Assembly (NCBI GenBank): GCA_018710835.1
Contig: DVJC01000022.1
Location: 1-34,449 of the forward strand
Source of the DNA: Candidatus Limadaptatus stercoravium
GTDB lineage: Bacteria; Bacillota; Clostridia; Christensenellales; CAG-917
Length of the DNA stretch: 34,449 nucleotides
Direction: 5' to 3'
Shown: positions 7,750 to 17,695 of the stretch, piece after piece
Layout of the letters: each line of letters begins with the position of its first letter
Position numbering within the stretch: the first letter of the stretch is position 1
Position numbers and translations under genes: made by a program
Notes under the pieces: model-generated
Told to the model about the DNA's origin: nothing
The model's input: the letters and a program-made list of their open reading frames with translations, nothing else
The model's database searches: none

Positions 7750-8442
7750 ATGAATGTTGCGGAAGAGCTTGAAAGACTTGCGGACGCGGGGTACCGTTCT
7801 TTTCATCTGAAGCTCGTGCCCGGCATAGACGCGGCAAGAGTGCTCGGCGTGCGTATTCCTTTGATACGCGCGTTGGCAAAGCGTATGGACGCGGCGGAGA
7901 AAGACGCGTTTCTGACCGTGCTTCCCCATTATTATTACGAAGAAAACGTCCTGCACGCCGTGATCGTGAGCGGGCTTAAAGACGCAGACAGAGCGGCGGC
8001 GGAAGTCGCACGTTTTCTGCCTTACGTCGACAACTGGGCGGTGTGCGACGCGATCTCGCCGAAGTGTTTCGGCAGGAAGGAGAATGCGGAGCGCGTGCGC
8101 GTTCTCGCATACGGGTGGTGCGACAGTCCGCACCTGTACACGGCGCGTTACGGCGTGAACTGCCTCAGAGATAATTTTCTGGACGGAAACTACGTCCCCG
8201 ACGTGCTGCGCAAAGTCGCCGGGACGGGCGGCGGCTACTATCTCGATATGGCGGCGGCGTGGTTTTTCTGCGACGCGCTGATAAAGAGGTGGGACGACGC
8301 GGTAGCGTATCTCGAAAAGGGAAATCTTTCTCCCGAAGTGCACCGCAAAGCCGTGCGCAAGGCGTGCGACAGCTTCCGCATCACCTCCGAGCGCAAAGCG
8401 TATCTGAAGTCGCTCCCCGTGCCGCCGGCGCGTGATTTTTAG
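7750..8442 (+). CDS. DNA alkylation repair protein (AlkD-like HEAT-repeat glycosylase)
   Basis: A 230-residue all-helical protein of the AlkC/AlkD superfamily, which excises bulky or cationic N3- and N7-alkylated purines without base flipping. The segment VDNWAVCD (93-100) matches the AlkD helix that carries the catalytic Asp, here Asp100, and its neighbouring Trp. YYLDMAAAWFF (about 157-167) is another conserved stretch in Firmicutes members. I see no clear promoter or strong ribosome site in the 49 bases upstream, only an AAGAGA just before the ATG. It could be read through from the upstream operon. Confidence 0.85.
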   Translation: MNVAEELERLADAGYRSFHLKLVPGIDAARVLGVRIPLIRALAKRMDAAEKDAFLTVLPHYYYEENVLHAVIVSGLKDADRAAAEVARFLPYVDNWAVCDAISPKCFGRKENAERVRVLAYGWCDSPHLYTARYGVNCLRDNFLDGNYVPDVLRKVAGTGGGYYLDMAAAWFFCDALIKRWDDAVAYLEKGNLSPEVHRKAVRKACDSFRITSERKAYLKSLPVPPARDF

Positions 8443-8493
8443 GCTTTTTGCCGCATATTACGGGGCTTTCGGCAGTGTGCTAAAAATTTAATG

Positions 8494-8522
8494 TTGAACT
8501 ATTTCCGTTTGTGGAGTATAAT
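8494..8522 (+). promoter_or_regulatory. Promoter of the aldose-epimerase gene
   Basis: TTGAAC (8494-8499), a 17-bp spacer and TATAAT (8517-8522). The expected start is near 8529, with AGGAAA shortly before the ATG at 8558. Confidence 0.75.
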
Positions 8523-8557
8523 GTAGTCGGCGGCATCTCCGCCATGCGAGGAAAATT

Positions 8558-9436
8558 ATGAATTATACTATTTTCAACGATCTCATCGAAGTCACCGTTT
8601 CCGACGTCGGCGCGGAGCTGATGTCGATCAAGTCCAGGAAGGACGGTACGGAATATCTCTGGCAGGGGGATCCGGCGTTCTGGGCGGGCAGGGCGTACAA
8701 CCTTTTCCCCATTTGCGGCAGACTCACGGAGGGCAAGTACACCTTCCGCGGCGAAACGTACGAGATGAACCTGCACGGATTCGTGCGCAAGAGCACGCTC
8801 GACGCGACGGTGCTGGCGCGCGACAAGATAGATTTCGGTCTGCGCTCGGACGAGAGGACGCTCAAGATGTATCCTTTCGATTTCGAATACCACATCTGCT
8901 ATTCTCTCGTCGGCAGCACGGTGAAGATGGAGATATCCGTAGTCAACCACACCGAGAGCACGATGCCTTTCGCGCTCGGCGGGCACCCCGGTTTCAACGT
9001 GCCGCTCGGCGGTGGGAAATTCGAGGACTGGTATCTTGAGTTCTGTCCCGAATGCGCTCCCGTGCAGGTGGTGTTCTCCGACGCGTGCCTGACTACGGAC
9101 GAGAGGGCGGAGTTCCCTCTTGAAGACGGCAGACGGCTCAGGCTCAGGCACGACCTGTTCGACCGCGACGCGATCGTACTCTGCGGAGCGTCGCACCGCG
9201 TGAGCCTGAAGAGCGACTCCGATCCGCACAGCGTGACGGTGGAAGTGCCGGACGCGATGAAGTATCTCGGCATATGGCACGCGCCGAAAAAGGAAGCCCC
9301 GTACGTCTGCATAGAGCCCTGGACGAGCCTTCCGGCGTATGACGGAGTGGTGGACGACCTTGCTTCCAAGCGCGATATGTTCGAGCTGTCGCCGCTTGCG
9401 TCCTACGAACTCATCTGGACGATCACCGTGGAGTGA
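8558..9436 (+). CDS. Aldose 1-epimerase family protein (LacX/GalM-like)
   Basis: A 292-residue galactose-mutarotase-fold protein of the LacX-type branch common in Bacillota. Likely catalytic residues are His73 (NLHGF), His143 (GGHPGF) and Glu253 (CIEPW). The enzyme would interconvert alpha and beta anomers of hexoses, possibly feeding the galactose pathway of galT/galK at 18.3-21.2 kb, but it has its own promoter and is 9 kb away. LacX-type members often have uncertain substrates. It is monocistronic and ends at a terminator shared with the convergent kinase operon. Confidence 0.87.
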   Translation: MNYTIFNDLIEVTVSDVGAELMSIKSRKDGTEYLWQGDPAFWAGRAYNLFPICGRLTEGKYTFRGETYEMNLHGFVRKSTLDATVLARDKIDFGLRSDERTLKMYPFDFEYHICYSLVGSTVKMEISVVNHTESTMPFALGGHPGFNVPLGGGKFEDWYLEFCPECAPVQVVFSDACLTTDERAEFPLEDGRRLRLRHDLFDRDAIVLCGASHRVSLKSDSDPHSVTVEVPDAMKYLGIWHAPKKEAPYVCIEPWTSLPAYDGVVDDLASKRDMFELSPLASYELIWTITVE

Positions 9437-9457
9437 ATGCGGTAGGGTCAATGGACG

Positions 9458-9486
9458 AAAAAAACGCCGTTTATACGGCGTTTTTT
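9458..9486. terminator. Bidirectional terminator
   Basis: AAAACGCCG and CGGCGTTTT form a stem around TTTATA, with A-runs on the left and T-runs on the right, so it can stop both the epimerase gene (+) and the convergent phosphate operon (-). Confidence 0.9.
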
Positions 9487-9517
9487 GTATGCTGAAACGG
9501 CATTTTCGGTGCTTTGA

Positions 9518-10873
9518 TTAAAATTCGATACGGAATGTCGTACCCTCGCCGAGAGTGCTGCGTACGGTGAGTTTCCAACCGGCGCGGTCGCACAGCTTTT
9601 TGACTACGGAAAGTCCGAGTCCGAAGCCGCCGTGTTTGCCGCTGTGGGATTTGTCCACCGTGAAGAAGCGCGCGAACACGCGCTTGAGGTTCTCCTCCGA
9701 GATGCCCACGCCTGTGTCGGACACTTCCGCATACGGCGAGCGGCCGGCTTTCACCACTACGGAGATGGAGCCGTTCTCCTTGTTGTACTTTGTGGCGTTG
9801 CGGATGAGGTTGCCGAAGATCTCCGCCAGCCTTTCCGGGCGCGACGGGACTATGAGCGGTTCGTCTGCGTCGACGGTCAGAGTCAGGCCGCGCTGTTCGA
9901 TGTCGGCACGCAGCGATTCCGCCGTTTCGCGCGCGGCGAGCGCGACGTCGCAGTCGTAGCAGGGGAGTTCGTCGTTGTCGAGTTCGTTGAAGTTGATAAT
10001 GCTCGAGATCAGCCCGGACAGCCTGTCCGCCTGGGATTTGATGATGCGGTATGCCTTTTTCTTGGTTTCCTCGTCCAGGTCGCCGTGTTCGAGCAGTTCG
10101 GCGAACCCTTTTATGCTGGTGAGTGGAGTGTTCATCTCGTGCGATATGTTGGAGATGAACTCGTTCTTGGACTCCTGCGCGCGTGTCACGCGCTGCTGCT
10201 CCTCGCCTATGACGTTCAGCTGATTGCGGATCTCCTCGTTCTTTTTGTTGAGTATCTCCGTGATGGGATACAGTTCGCGGTATTTTGTGGAAAGAGGGGC
10301 TGTGCCGCGCGACTGCCGTGCGAGCTCCTCGACAGGTTTCAGCGCATAGTTGGTGGCAAAGTAAGAGAAAACGAGGCACACGACGATGTCCAGCGCGATG
10401 AAACCGGCGAGCGTGGGCAGAGTGTCCACCACCGCGTCCCACTGCGATTCCGTGGCGATGCCCAGACGGACGAGAGAGCCGTCCTCCATCCTTCTGCAGA
10501 CGTAGAGCATGTCGGTGCCCGTCGAATCGGAGCGGCGTGTCGAACTTCCCGTCCCGGACTCCATCGCCGCGGCGACTTCCTCGCGGTCCGCGCGGGATTC
10601 CCCCGCCGCCACGCCGAAACTGTCGCCCGTGACCGCGCCGTCCGCGTCCATGAAAGTCACTCTCAGCCCGCCCAGTTTCACGGACAGCGCGTCCGCAGCC
10701 GCTTTGTCCGCGGCGCCCGTGTCCTCCGCGTCCAGAGCTCTTATCTGCGCCGTGACTATGCCGCGCGTGTTGTCGATGAGGGTGCGGTAGGAAACGTTGG
10801 CCGTGACGAGCGCGAAGATGACAAGGCCGAGCAGAGTGACGACGAGAGTTGTAACGAGCACGCGCCTTCTCAT
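9518..10873 (-). CDS. Sensor histidine kinase (PhoR-like)
   Basis: A 451-residue membrane kinase. Membrane segments at about 6-26 and 155-178 bracket an extracytoplasmic sensor of about 125 residues. A short linker follows, with a possible HAMP but no PAS domain that I can recognise. The HisKA phosphoacceptor is His245 in SHEMNTPL; the N-box is around Asn355-Asn359, the G1 box DTGVG (386-390) and the G2 box GFGLGL (about 416-421). All catalytic motifs are intact. It overlaps the response-regulator gene by ATGA and is last in an operon behind a Na/Pi symporter with a Pho box, so it most likely senses phosphate limitation. That role is inferred from context. Confidence 0.88.
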   Translation of the reverse strand: MRRRVLVTTLVVTLLGLVIFALVTANVSYRTLIDNTRGIVTAQIRALDAEDTGAADKAAADALSVKLGGLRVTFMDADGAVTGDSFGVAAGESRADREEVAAAMESGTGSSTRRSDSTGTDMLYVCRRMEDGSLVRLGIATESQWDAVVDTLPTLAGFIALDIVVCLVFSYFATNYALKPVEELARQSRGTAPLSTKYRELYPITEILNKKNEEIRNQLNVIGEEQQRVTRAQESKNEFISNISHEMNTPLTSIKGFAELLEHGDLDEETKKKAYRIIKSQADRLSGLISSIINFNELDNDELPCYDCDVALAARETAESLRADIEQRGLTLTVDADEPLIVPSRPERLAEIFGNLIRNATKYNKENGSISVVVKAGRSPYAEVSDTGVGISEENLKRVFARFFTVDKSHSGKHGGFGLGLSVVKKLCDRAGWKLTVRSTLGEGTTFRIEF

Positions 10874-11523
10874 TTCGCCCTGTATTTATAGCCTACGCCG
10901 AATACGGTTTCGTAGTTGAAGCCGAGTTTTCTGAGATGGCTGACGTAATTGTCTATTGTGCGCGTTTCGCCGCCTTCGTAGCCCCAGACGTTGGAGAGAA
11001 GTTCGTCGCGCGTGAGCACTTTGTCGGGATTTTCCAGAGAATACTGCAGCAGCTTGAATTCCTTGCCGGAAAGGCTCACGTCGCGTCCCGCGAGAGTGAC
11101 GGTCATCTTCTCGCAGTCCATGGTGACGTCCCCCACCGTGAGCACCGCCGGCTTTTTCTTTATCCTGCGGAACACAGCCGCGATTTTTGCCGAAAATTCG
11201 AGTATGCCGAAAGGCTTTGCGATGTAATCGTCCGCGCCGAGGTTCAGCCCCGTCACTTTGTCCGACTCCTTGCCGAGGGCGGAGAGCATGATGCAGTACA
11301 CCTCCGGGTGTCTGCTCTTGACGCGCGTCAGCACGTCCAGACCGTTGCCGTCCGGCAGCATTATGTCCAGCACGGCGATGGCGGGCACCTTTTCCGCAAC
11401 GGCGTCCTCAAAGGCTCTCACCGTGCCGAAAGTGCTGCATTCGATGTCGCTGAGCAGCAGAGTGCATCTGACGAGGTCGCATATGCCGTCGTCGTCCTCC
11501 AGCAGATAAACGCTTTTTTCCAT
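10870..11523 (-). CDS. OmpR/PhoB-family response regulator
   Basis: A 217-residue regulator. Receiver domain 1-118 has the acidic cluster around Glu9-Asp11, phosphoacceptor Asp53 (VLDIMLPDGNG), Ser81 and Lys103 in AKPFG. A winged-helix domain (about 128-217) carries the family's LTRDELL..VWG and VGYKYR elements. The ribosome site GGGAGG lies just upstream of the ATG. The gene is 12 bases from the symporter gene and coupled to the kinase gene. A Pho-box array before the operon suggests that this regulator is the PhoB/PhoP-type activator and that the operon is autoregulated. Confidence 0.9.
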   Translation of the reverse strand: MEKSVYLLEDDDGICDLVRCTLLLSDIECSTFGTVRAFEDAVAEKVPAIAVLDIMLPDGNGLDVLTRVKSRHPEVYCIMLSALGKESDKVTGLNLGADDYIAKPFGILEFSAKIAAVFRRIKKKPAVLTVGDVTMDCEKMTVTLAGRDVSLSGKEFKLLQYSLENPDKVLTRDELLSNVWGYEGGETRTIDNYVSHLRKLGFNYETVFGVGYKYRAK

Positions 11524-11535
11524 ATATGCCTCCCG

Positions 11536-13257
11536 TCAGTTGGCTTCGGAAGAATGTGCTATATAGTTGAGGTGGTCGCCGACGCGTTCGAGATTGCACA
11601 CGAGGTTGACGAAGACGCTGCTGCTTTCGGGGCGGCATTCTCCGCTGCCCAGACGCTGGACGTGTTCCTTGATGAGTCGTTTGCGGCGCGCGTCGATCTC
11701 GTTCTCGATGGCGTCTATCTCCGCCAGCCCGTCCGTCGAGCCGGAGGTCAGGATCTCTCCCGCTTTTGCGGACATCTTTTCGAGCAGGGCGTACATGTCG
11801 TTGATGTCGTCCTTGACCTTGGGAGAGAAGTAAAGGCTGTCCTTCTCCGTGCGGCGGGTGTATTTGGTGACGTTCTGCGCAAGTTCCCCGACGCGGTGTA
11901 TGTCGCCCAGGCAGGAGTGCAGCGCGGCGATGCGCTTCTCGGTGTCGAGGGTGGAGTCGTATGCCGACACCTGCACGAGATAGGAGTCTATCCTGCCAAG
12001 ACATTCGTCCACTTCCTCGTTCGCCTTGACGACGGCCTCCGTCTTTGCCGTATCCTGGGTGACGAAGCCGTCCACAGCGGTTTTCAGGCTGCCGACCGCC
12101 TTCGCCAGAGCCGCCGCCGCCTCTTCGGTCGCTCCGTCTACCGCGAGCGCGGGAGTGGGGAGCAGACGTTTGTCAAGCCGCGACGGTACGCCGTTCTCTC
12201 CGGATTCGTCCGCTTTCTTTCTGGGGCGGACGAGGATCTCCGAGAGTTTCACGAGTCCGTTGGTGAAAGGCAGGAACAGGATCGTGCTTATCACGTTGAA
12301 GAATGTGTGGAACATCGCGATCTGCGTGCCGGGGTTGTCCGGGAACCACGCTTCGAAAGTGTTTGCGTTCATCTCCGGCCAGCACACCATGATGATGAAG
12401 AAGATGATCGAGCCTATGACGTTGAAGAGCAGATGTATCACCGCGGCGCGCTTTGCGTTGATGTTGGTGCCGATGGACGAGAGCAATGCGGTGACGCAGG
12501 TGCCGATGTTGGTGCCGAGCACGACGTAAAGCACCGCGTTGCCGCCTCCGCCGATGAGTATGCCGCTTTCCGCCATGGCTATGAGGATGACCGTGAGAGC
12601 GGAGGAACTCTGGATTATCGCCGTGATCGCTATGCCCAGGAAGAAGAGCAGGAACGGGTTGGTTATGCTGGCGAACAGATCGACTATGACCTGGCTTTCC
12701 TGGAAGAAGTCCATGGAGGCGTCCATGACGTCCAGACCTACGAACACCAGTCCAAGTCCCGCCACGGCGTAGCATACCGTCTGCACCTTTTCCTTCTTGG
12801 TGGCGTATGCGACGAGTATGCCTATGCCCGTCAGTCCCATCGCGAACACGGCGAAGTCGAATGCGGAGAGCGCCGCTATCTGCGCCGTGATCGTCGTGCC
12901 GATGTTCGCGCCCATGGTGATGGTGGTCGCCTGCGTGAGAGTCATGACTCCCGCGTTGACGAGTCCGACGACCATGACCGTCGTCAGCGACGAGCTTTGA
13001 ATGACAGCCGTCGTCGCCGTGCCTATCCCGACTCCGGCAAGGTTGGCGGACCATTCTTTCAGCTTCGCCCGCACCTTCTCCTTGCGGGTGGCGGCTTCGG
13101 GAAGTTCGGTCTTCCCGGACGCGCGGTGGAAGAGCGTGCGCATCTTCCCGGTGGCGAGCTTTTCCATGTTGTCGGAAAGCATTTTGACGCCGATCAGAAA
13201 GGCGCCGAGTCCCGCCAACAGTTCGAATATGGCGGCAGCGATGTCGTAAGCACTCAT
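11536..13257 (-). CDS. Na+/phosphate cotransporter with C-terminal PhoU domain (NptA-like)
   Basis: A 573-residue symporter of the Na/Pi cotransporter family. The inverted-repeat core has two QSSS signatures, at 87-90 and 216-219, which form the substrate site in SLC34-like proteins. Multiple membrane helices span about 1-345. The cytoplasmic C-terminal part (about 385-570) is helical and PhoU-like. A charged insertion (about 47-70) sits in an early loop. It should import inorganic phosphate with sodium, while the PhoU part could report uptake to the kinase encoded downstream. First gene of the phosphate operon, preceded by Pho-box repeats. Confidence 0.9.
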   Translation of the reverse strand: MSAYDIAAAIFELLAGLGAFLIGVKMLSDNMEKLATGKMRTLFHRASGKTELPEAATRKEKVRAKLKEWSANLAGVGIGTATTAVIQSSSLTTVMVVGLVNAGVMTLTQATTITMGANIGTTITAQIAALSAFDFAVFAMGLTGIGILVAYATKKEKVQTVCYAVAGLGLVFVGLDVMDASMDFFQESQVIVDLFASITNPFLLFFLGIAITAIIQSSSALTVILIAMAESGILIGGGGNAVLYVVLGTNIGTCVTALLSSIGTNINAKRAAVIHLLFNVIGSIIFFIIMVCWPEMNANTFEAWFPDNPGTQIAMFHTFFNVISTILFLPFTNGLVKLSEILVRPRKKADESGENGVPSRLDKRLLPTPALAVDGATEEAAAALAKAVGSLKTAVDGFVTQDTAKTEAVVKANEEVDECLGRIDSYLVQVSAYDSTLDTEKRIAALHSCLGDIHRVGELAQNVTKYTRRTEKDSLYFSPKVKDDINDMYALLEKMSAKAGEILTSGSTDGLAEIDAIENEIDARRKRLIKEHVQRLGSGECRPESSSVFVNLVCNLERVGDHLNYIAHSSEAN

Positions 13258-13354
13258 TTGGTTCCGTTATCCCTCTCAGTTATTGCCCGGGACGGAGCCG
13301 CCCCGTATCGCGTGCGCCCGCATCGGCACGCCGTTTGTCATACAGCTTAGTTCA

Positions 13355-13398
13355 AGTCTAACATGGAATATGTCATTTAGTTGTCACAAAAATGTAAA
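13355..13398 (-). promoter_or_regulatory. Pho box and extended -10 promoter of the phosphate operon
   Basis: Read on the minus strand, TTTACA (13398-13393), GTGACA (13387-13382) and ATGACA (13376-13371) are spaced exactly 11 bp apart. This matches the B. subtilis PhoP box of TT(A/T/C)ACA-like hexamers with 5-bp gaps. The last hexamer lies 10 bp upstream of TAGACT (13360-13355), which has the extended element TGT. No good -35 box is present, as expected of an activator-dependent promoter. A further TGTCAT (+ strand, 13336-13341) lies downstream of the predicted start. Confidence 0.72.
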
Positions 13399-13499
13399 AA
13401 GTGCCGGATAGCTTTTTTCCAAATATTCCGCAAGGGGTGCAATTCGATAGCCAAACGACACGTGTTGTGTTAATATGAGGAATGTCAACGAAAAATATA

Positions 13500-13528
13500 T
13501 CTGTTGTAATGCGATATATTATTATAAT
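13500..13528 (+). promoter_or_regulatory. Probable promoter of the second ABC gene
   Basis: TATAAT (13523-13528) lies in an AT-rich run. The hexamer 17 bp upstream, TCTGTT, is a poor -35 box, so the promoter may be weak or need an activator. The start is expected near 13535. Confidence 0.45.
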
Positions 13529-13544
13529 ATACAAAAAAACTGCA

Positions 13545-13561
13545 TGCGCGCCGGGCGCGCA
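13545..13561 (+). other. GC hairpin directly before the ABC gene ribosome site
   Basis: TGCGCGC (13545-13551) and GCGCGCA (13555-13561) form a 7-bp stem with a CGG loop that ends one base before the ribosome site AAGGTG (13563-13568). In the short leader it may stabilise the mRNA or affect ribosome loading. Confidence 0.5.
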
Positions 13562-13572
13562 CAAGGTGAAAA

Positions 13573-16374
<2,802 letters not shown>

Positions 16375-16425
16375 AACCGGTTCAGGCTGCGTCCGCTGTC
16401 GCAGCGGAACGAATCGCGTCAGCAG

Positions 16426-16456
16426 AAACTCTCCGTCGCACAGGCGGGGAGTTTTT
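16426..16456 (+). terminator. Intrinsic terminator of the second ABC gene
   Basis: AAACTCTCCG and CGGGGAGTTT form a stem with one G-T pair and a 9-base loop, ending in TTTTT, about 50 bases after the stop codon. Confidence 0.8.
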
Positions 16457-16487
16457 GTAAAAAATCCGCATAATTCGGTTCCGGGTG

Positions 16488-16516
16488 TTGAAAATAAAAT
16501 TGACATATTATATAAT
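16488..16516 (+). promoter_or_regulatory. Promoter of the small membrane protein gene
   Basis: TTGAAA (16488-16493), a 17-bp spacer and TATAAT (16511-16516). A TTGACA at 16500-16505 lies inside the spacer and has no matching -10 box at the right distance. The start is expected near 16523. Confidence 0.75.
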
Positions 16517-16571
16517 ATGCCGTGATAAAATAAGGCGGAAAGGAGATTTTTTCCGCGAACGAGGTGATCAT

Positions 16572-17093
16572 ATGGCAAAGAAAGTTCAATCTACGGTCAG
16601 CGTGAAGGACAACAGCGTCATGCTGTGCCTGCTGTTCATCGTGCTCGGCGTGCTGCTGGTGTGGAAAGAGAATGCGATCGTTGACATCGCAATGATGACA
16701 ATCGGCGTGATCGCCACGGTGCTCGGTCTTTTCGAACTCTTCCATCAGAACTGGATCATGGGAGTGATCGAAGTGATTGTAGGCGTGGCTCTGATTCTGA
16801 TCGCGGCACTTGCGTCGGATATCGTCGTGCTGATCCTCGGCATCGCGATCCTGTTGTTTGCGGTGCTTGTGTGCGTCATGGGCATCAAGAGTTTCAAAGG
16901 CATGGCGGCAGCGTCCAAAGTGCTGTTTATACTGACCATCGTGCTTGCGCTCGTGGTCGGTATCCTTCTCATCGTCGCATACGCGACCGGCGGAGAGTCC
17001 GCGCTCTACATTGCCACCGGCGCGATCAGCCTTGCCGTCGGCGTGGTGATGTTGGTGAAGGCGGCGCTCACCAGCGGCAGAAAAGCCGTCTAA
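16572..17093 (+). CDS. Small multi-pass membrane protein (DUF308/HdeD-like)
   Basis: A 173-residue, strongly hydrophobic protein with about five to six predicted membrane helices arranged as repeated short hairpins. A charged N-terminus (AKKVQSTVSVKDN) and a basic C-terminus (TSGRKAV) frame them. The look is that of DUF308/HdeD-type proteins, whose molecular function is unclear in Bacillota; the assignment is tentative. ATG 16572 is chosen over an in-frame ATG at 16485 because GAGGTGAT lies just upstream and the 16485 start would fall inside the promoter. The gene has its own promoter and is followed by a long-loop hairpin repeat that may stop transcription. Confidence 0.75.
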   Translation: MAKKVQSTVSVKDNSVMLCLLFIVLGVLLVWKENAIVDIAMMTIGVIATVLGLFELFHQNWIMGVIEVIVGVALILIAALASDIVVLILGIAILLFAVLVCVMGIKSFKGMAAASKVLFILTIVLALVVGILLIVAYATGGESALYIATGAISLAVGVVMLVKAALTSGRKAV

Positions 17094-17123
17094 AACCGCG
17101 CTATTTGGCGTGATACTGCGTCA

Positions 17124-17185
17124 AAGCCCCTTCCGCAATGCGGTCACGTACGACTTAGTACACTCCCTTTTGCGGAAGGGGTTTT
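17124..17185 (+). repeat. Long-loop hairpin with conserved core, copy 1
   Basis: CCCCTTCCGCAA (17127-17138) pairs perfectly with TTGCGGAAGGGG (17170-17181), followed by TTTT. The 31-base loop holds a 23-base core (17144-17166): TCACGTACG, two variable bases, TTAGTAC, one variable base, CTCC. It follows the membrane-protein gene and may act as its terminator, although the loop is far longer than usual. Confidence 0.7.
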
Positions 17186-17237
17186 CCTTGTCTGACGCTC
17201 AAATATCGCGGTTTTACGAACGACAGTTAAATAATCC

Positions 17238-17276
17238 GGGGTCCCCGCGGAAAATCCGTAAGGATTTTTCGTGGGG
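17238..17276. repeat. GGGG/CCCC hairpin repeat, copy 4
   Basis: GGGGTCCCC (17238-17246) begins a hairpin with inner arms GAAAATCC and GGATTTTTC and closing GGGG (17273-17276). First of three tandem copies spaced 47 and 40 bases apart and linked by TATAAA-type spacers. Confidence 0.75.
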
Positions 17277-17284
17277 TATAAACC

Positions 17285-17315
17285 GGGGTCCCCGCAAAAT
17301 GAACATTTTGTGGGG
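17285..17315. repeat. GGGG/CCCC hairpin repeat, copy 5
   Basis: GGGGTCCCC (17285-17293), inner arms CAAAAT and ATTTTG, closing GGGG (17312-17315). Second of the tandem three; shortest inner stem. Confidence 0.75.
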
Positions 17316-17324
17316 TATAAATCC

Positions 17325-17363
17325 GGGGTCCCCGCAACAATTTCCGTAGGAAATTTTGTGGGG
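17325..17363. repeat. GGGG/CCCC hairpin repeat, copy 6
   Basis: GGGGTCCCC (17325-17333), inner arms AATTTCC and GGAAATT, closing GGGG (17360-17363). Third tandem copy. Confidence 0.75.
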
Positions 17364-17385
17364 TAGATTGGCGAATTGCTTTGTC

Positions 17386-17450
17386 AAGCGCCTGCGGTCT
17401 GAACAGTCACGTACGGTTTAGTACGCTCCTGTCCATCCGCAGGCGCTTTT
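17386..17450 (+). repeat. Long-loop hairpin with conserved core, copy 2
   Basis: GCGCCTGCGG (17388-17397) pairs perfectly with CCGCAGGCGC (17437-17446), followed by TTTT. The 39-base loop holds the same core as copy 1 (17407-17429), differing only at the three variable positions. The stem sequences of the two copies are unrelated. Confidence 0.7.
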
Positions 17451-17458
17451 CGCGTCTT

Positions 17459-17489
17459 GGGGCCCCCACCGAAAGCATTTTCGGTGGGG
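17459..17489. repeat. GGGG/CCCC hairpin repeat, copy 7
   Basis: GGGG is followed by CCCCACCGAAA, a GCAT loop and TTTCGGTGGGG: a perfect 11-bp stem. It lies between the second long-loop hairpin and the second CAAATATCGCGGTTTT word, where the first unit has no hairpin, which suggests insertion or loss of the element. Confidence 0.75.
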
Positions 17490-17608
17490 CAAAACTTCAT
17501 CCAAATATCGCGGTTTTTACACACGCTCGGTCGAAGACGGAATAAAAGCCTTTTGTCTTAACGCTCATTTATTCGAAGACGGAGCTACGCGCCGCTCAGC
17601 CAAAGGAG

Positions 17609-17644
17609 CCCCACAAAAATTCAAAGACTTTTTGTGGGGACCCC
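17609..17644. repeat. GGGG/CCCC hairpin repeat, copy 8 (reverse orientation)
   Basis: CCCCACAAAAA (17609-17619) pairs with TTTTTGTGGGG, and ACCCC follows, so the GGGGTCCCC end is on the right: the copy is inverted relative to its neighbours. Confidence 0.75.
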
Positions 17645-17645
17645 G

Positions 17646-17681
17646 GACTTGCACAGGCGGTGTAACCGCCTCTTGCAAGTC
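17646..17681. other. Nested perfect hairpin
   Basis: GACTTGCA (17646-17653) pairs with TGCAAGTC (17674-17681), and inside it GGCGGT pairs with ACCGCC around a GTA loop. The 14 base pairs with small internal loops are unlikely by chance. Directly adjoins hairpin copy 8. Confidence 0.65.
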
Positions 17682-17695
17682 GCGGCGCGCAAAGT

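Larger units (their letters stand above)
13258..13572. other. Divergent intergenic region between phosphate operon and second ABC gene
   Basis: This 315-base spacer holds the Pho-box promoter of the minus-strand phosphate operon (13355-13398), an 8-bp palindrome ACACGTGT (about 13458-13465), an AT-rich promoter region for the ABC gene (about 13500-13528) and a GC-rich hairpin just before that gene's ribosome site. I see no small gene in it. Confidence 0.6.

Noticed and set aside
10936-13350. An 804-codon open frame on the plus strand, antisense to the phosphate operon
   Set aside because: It mirrors the GC-rich codons of the regulator and symporter genes, has an atypical His/Arg/Val-rich composition and no ribosome site. 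The minus-strand proteins are clear family members.
16500-16531. TTGACA with TAAAAT as promoter of the small membrane protein
   Set aside because: The spacer would be 20 bp; the overlapping TTGAAA-17-TATAAT is a better promoter.
17238-17363. CRISPR-like array of three regularly spaced repeats
   Set aside because: Each repeat is self-complementary with its own spacer, there are only three, spacing is uneven (47 and 40) and no cas gene is present.
17386-17450. Integron attC-like site, because of a variable stem with a conserved part
   Set aside because: The conserved part is in the loop rather than at the stem base, and there is no GTTRRRY core site, integrase or cassette array.
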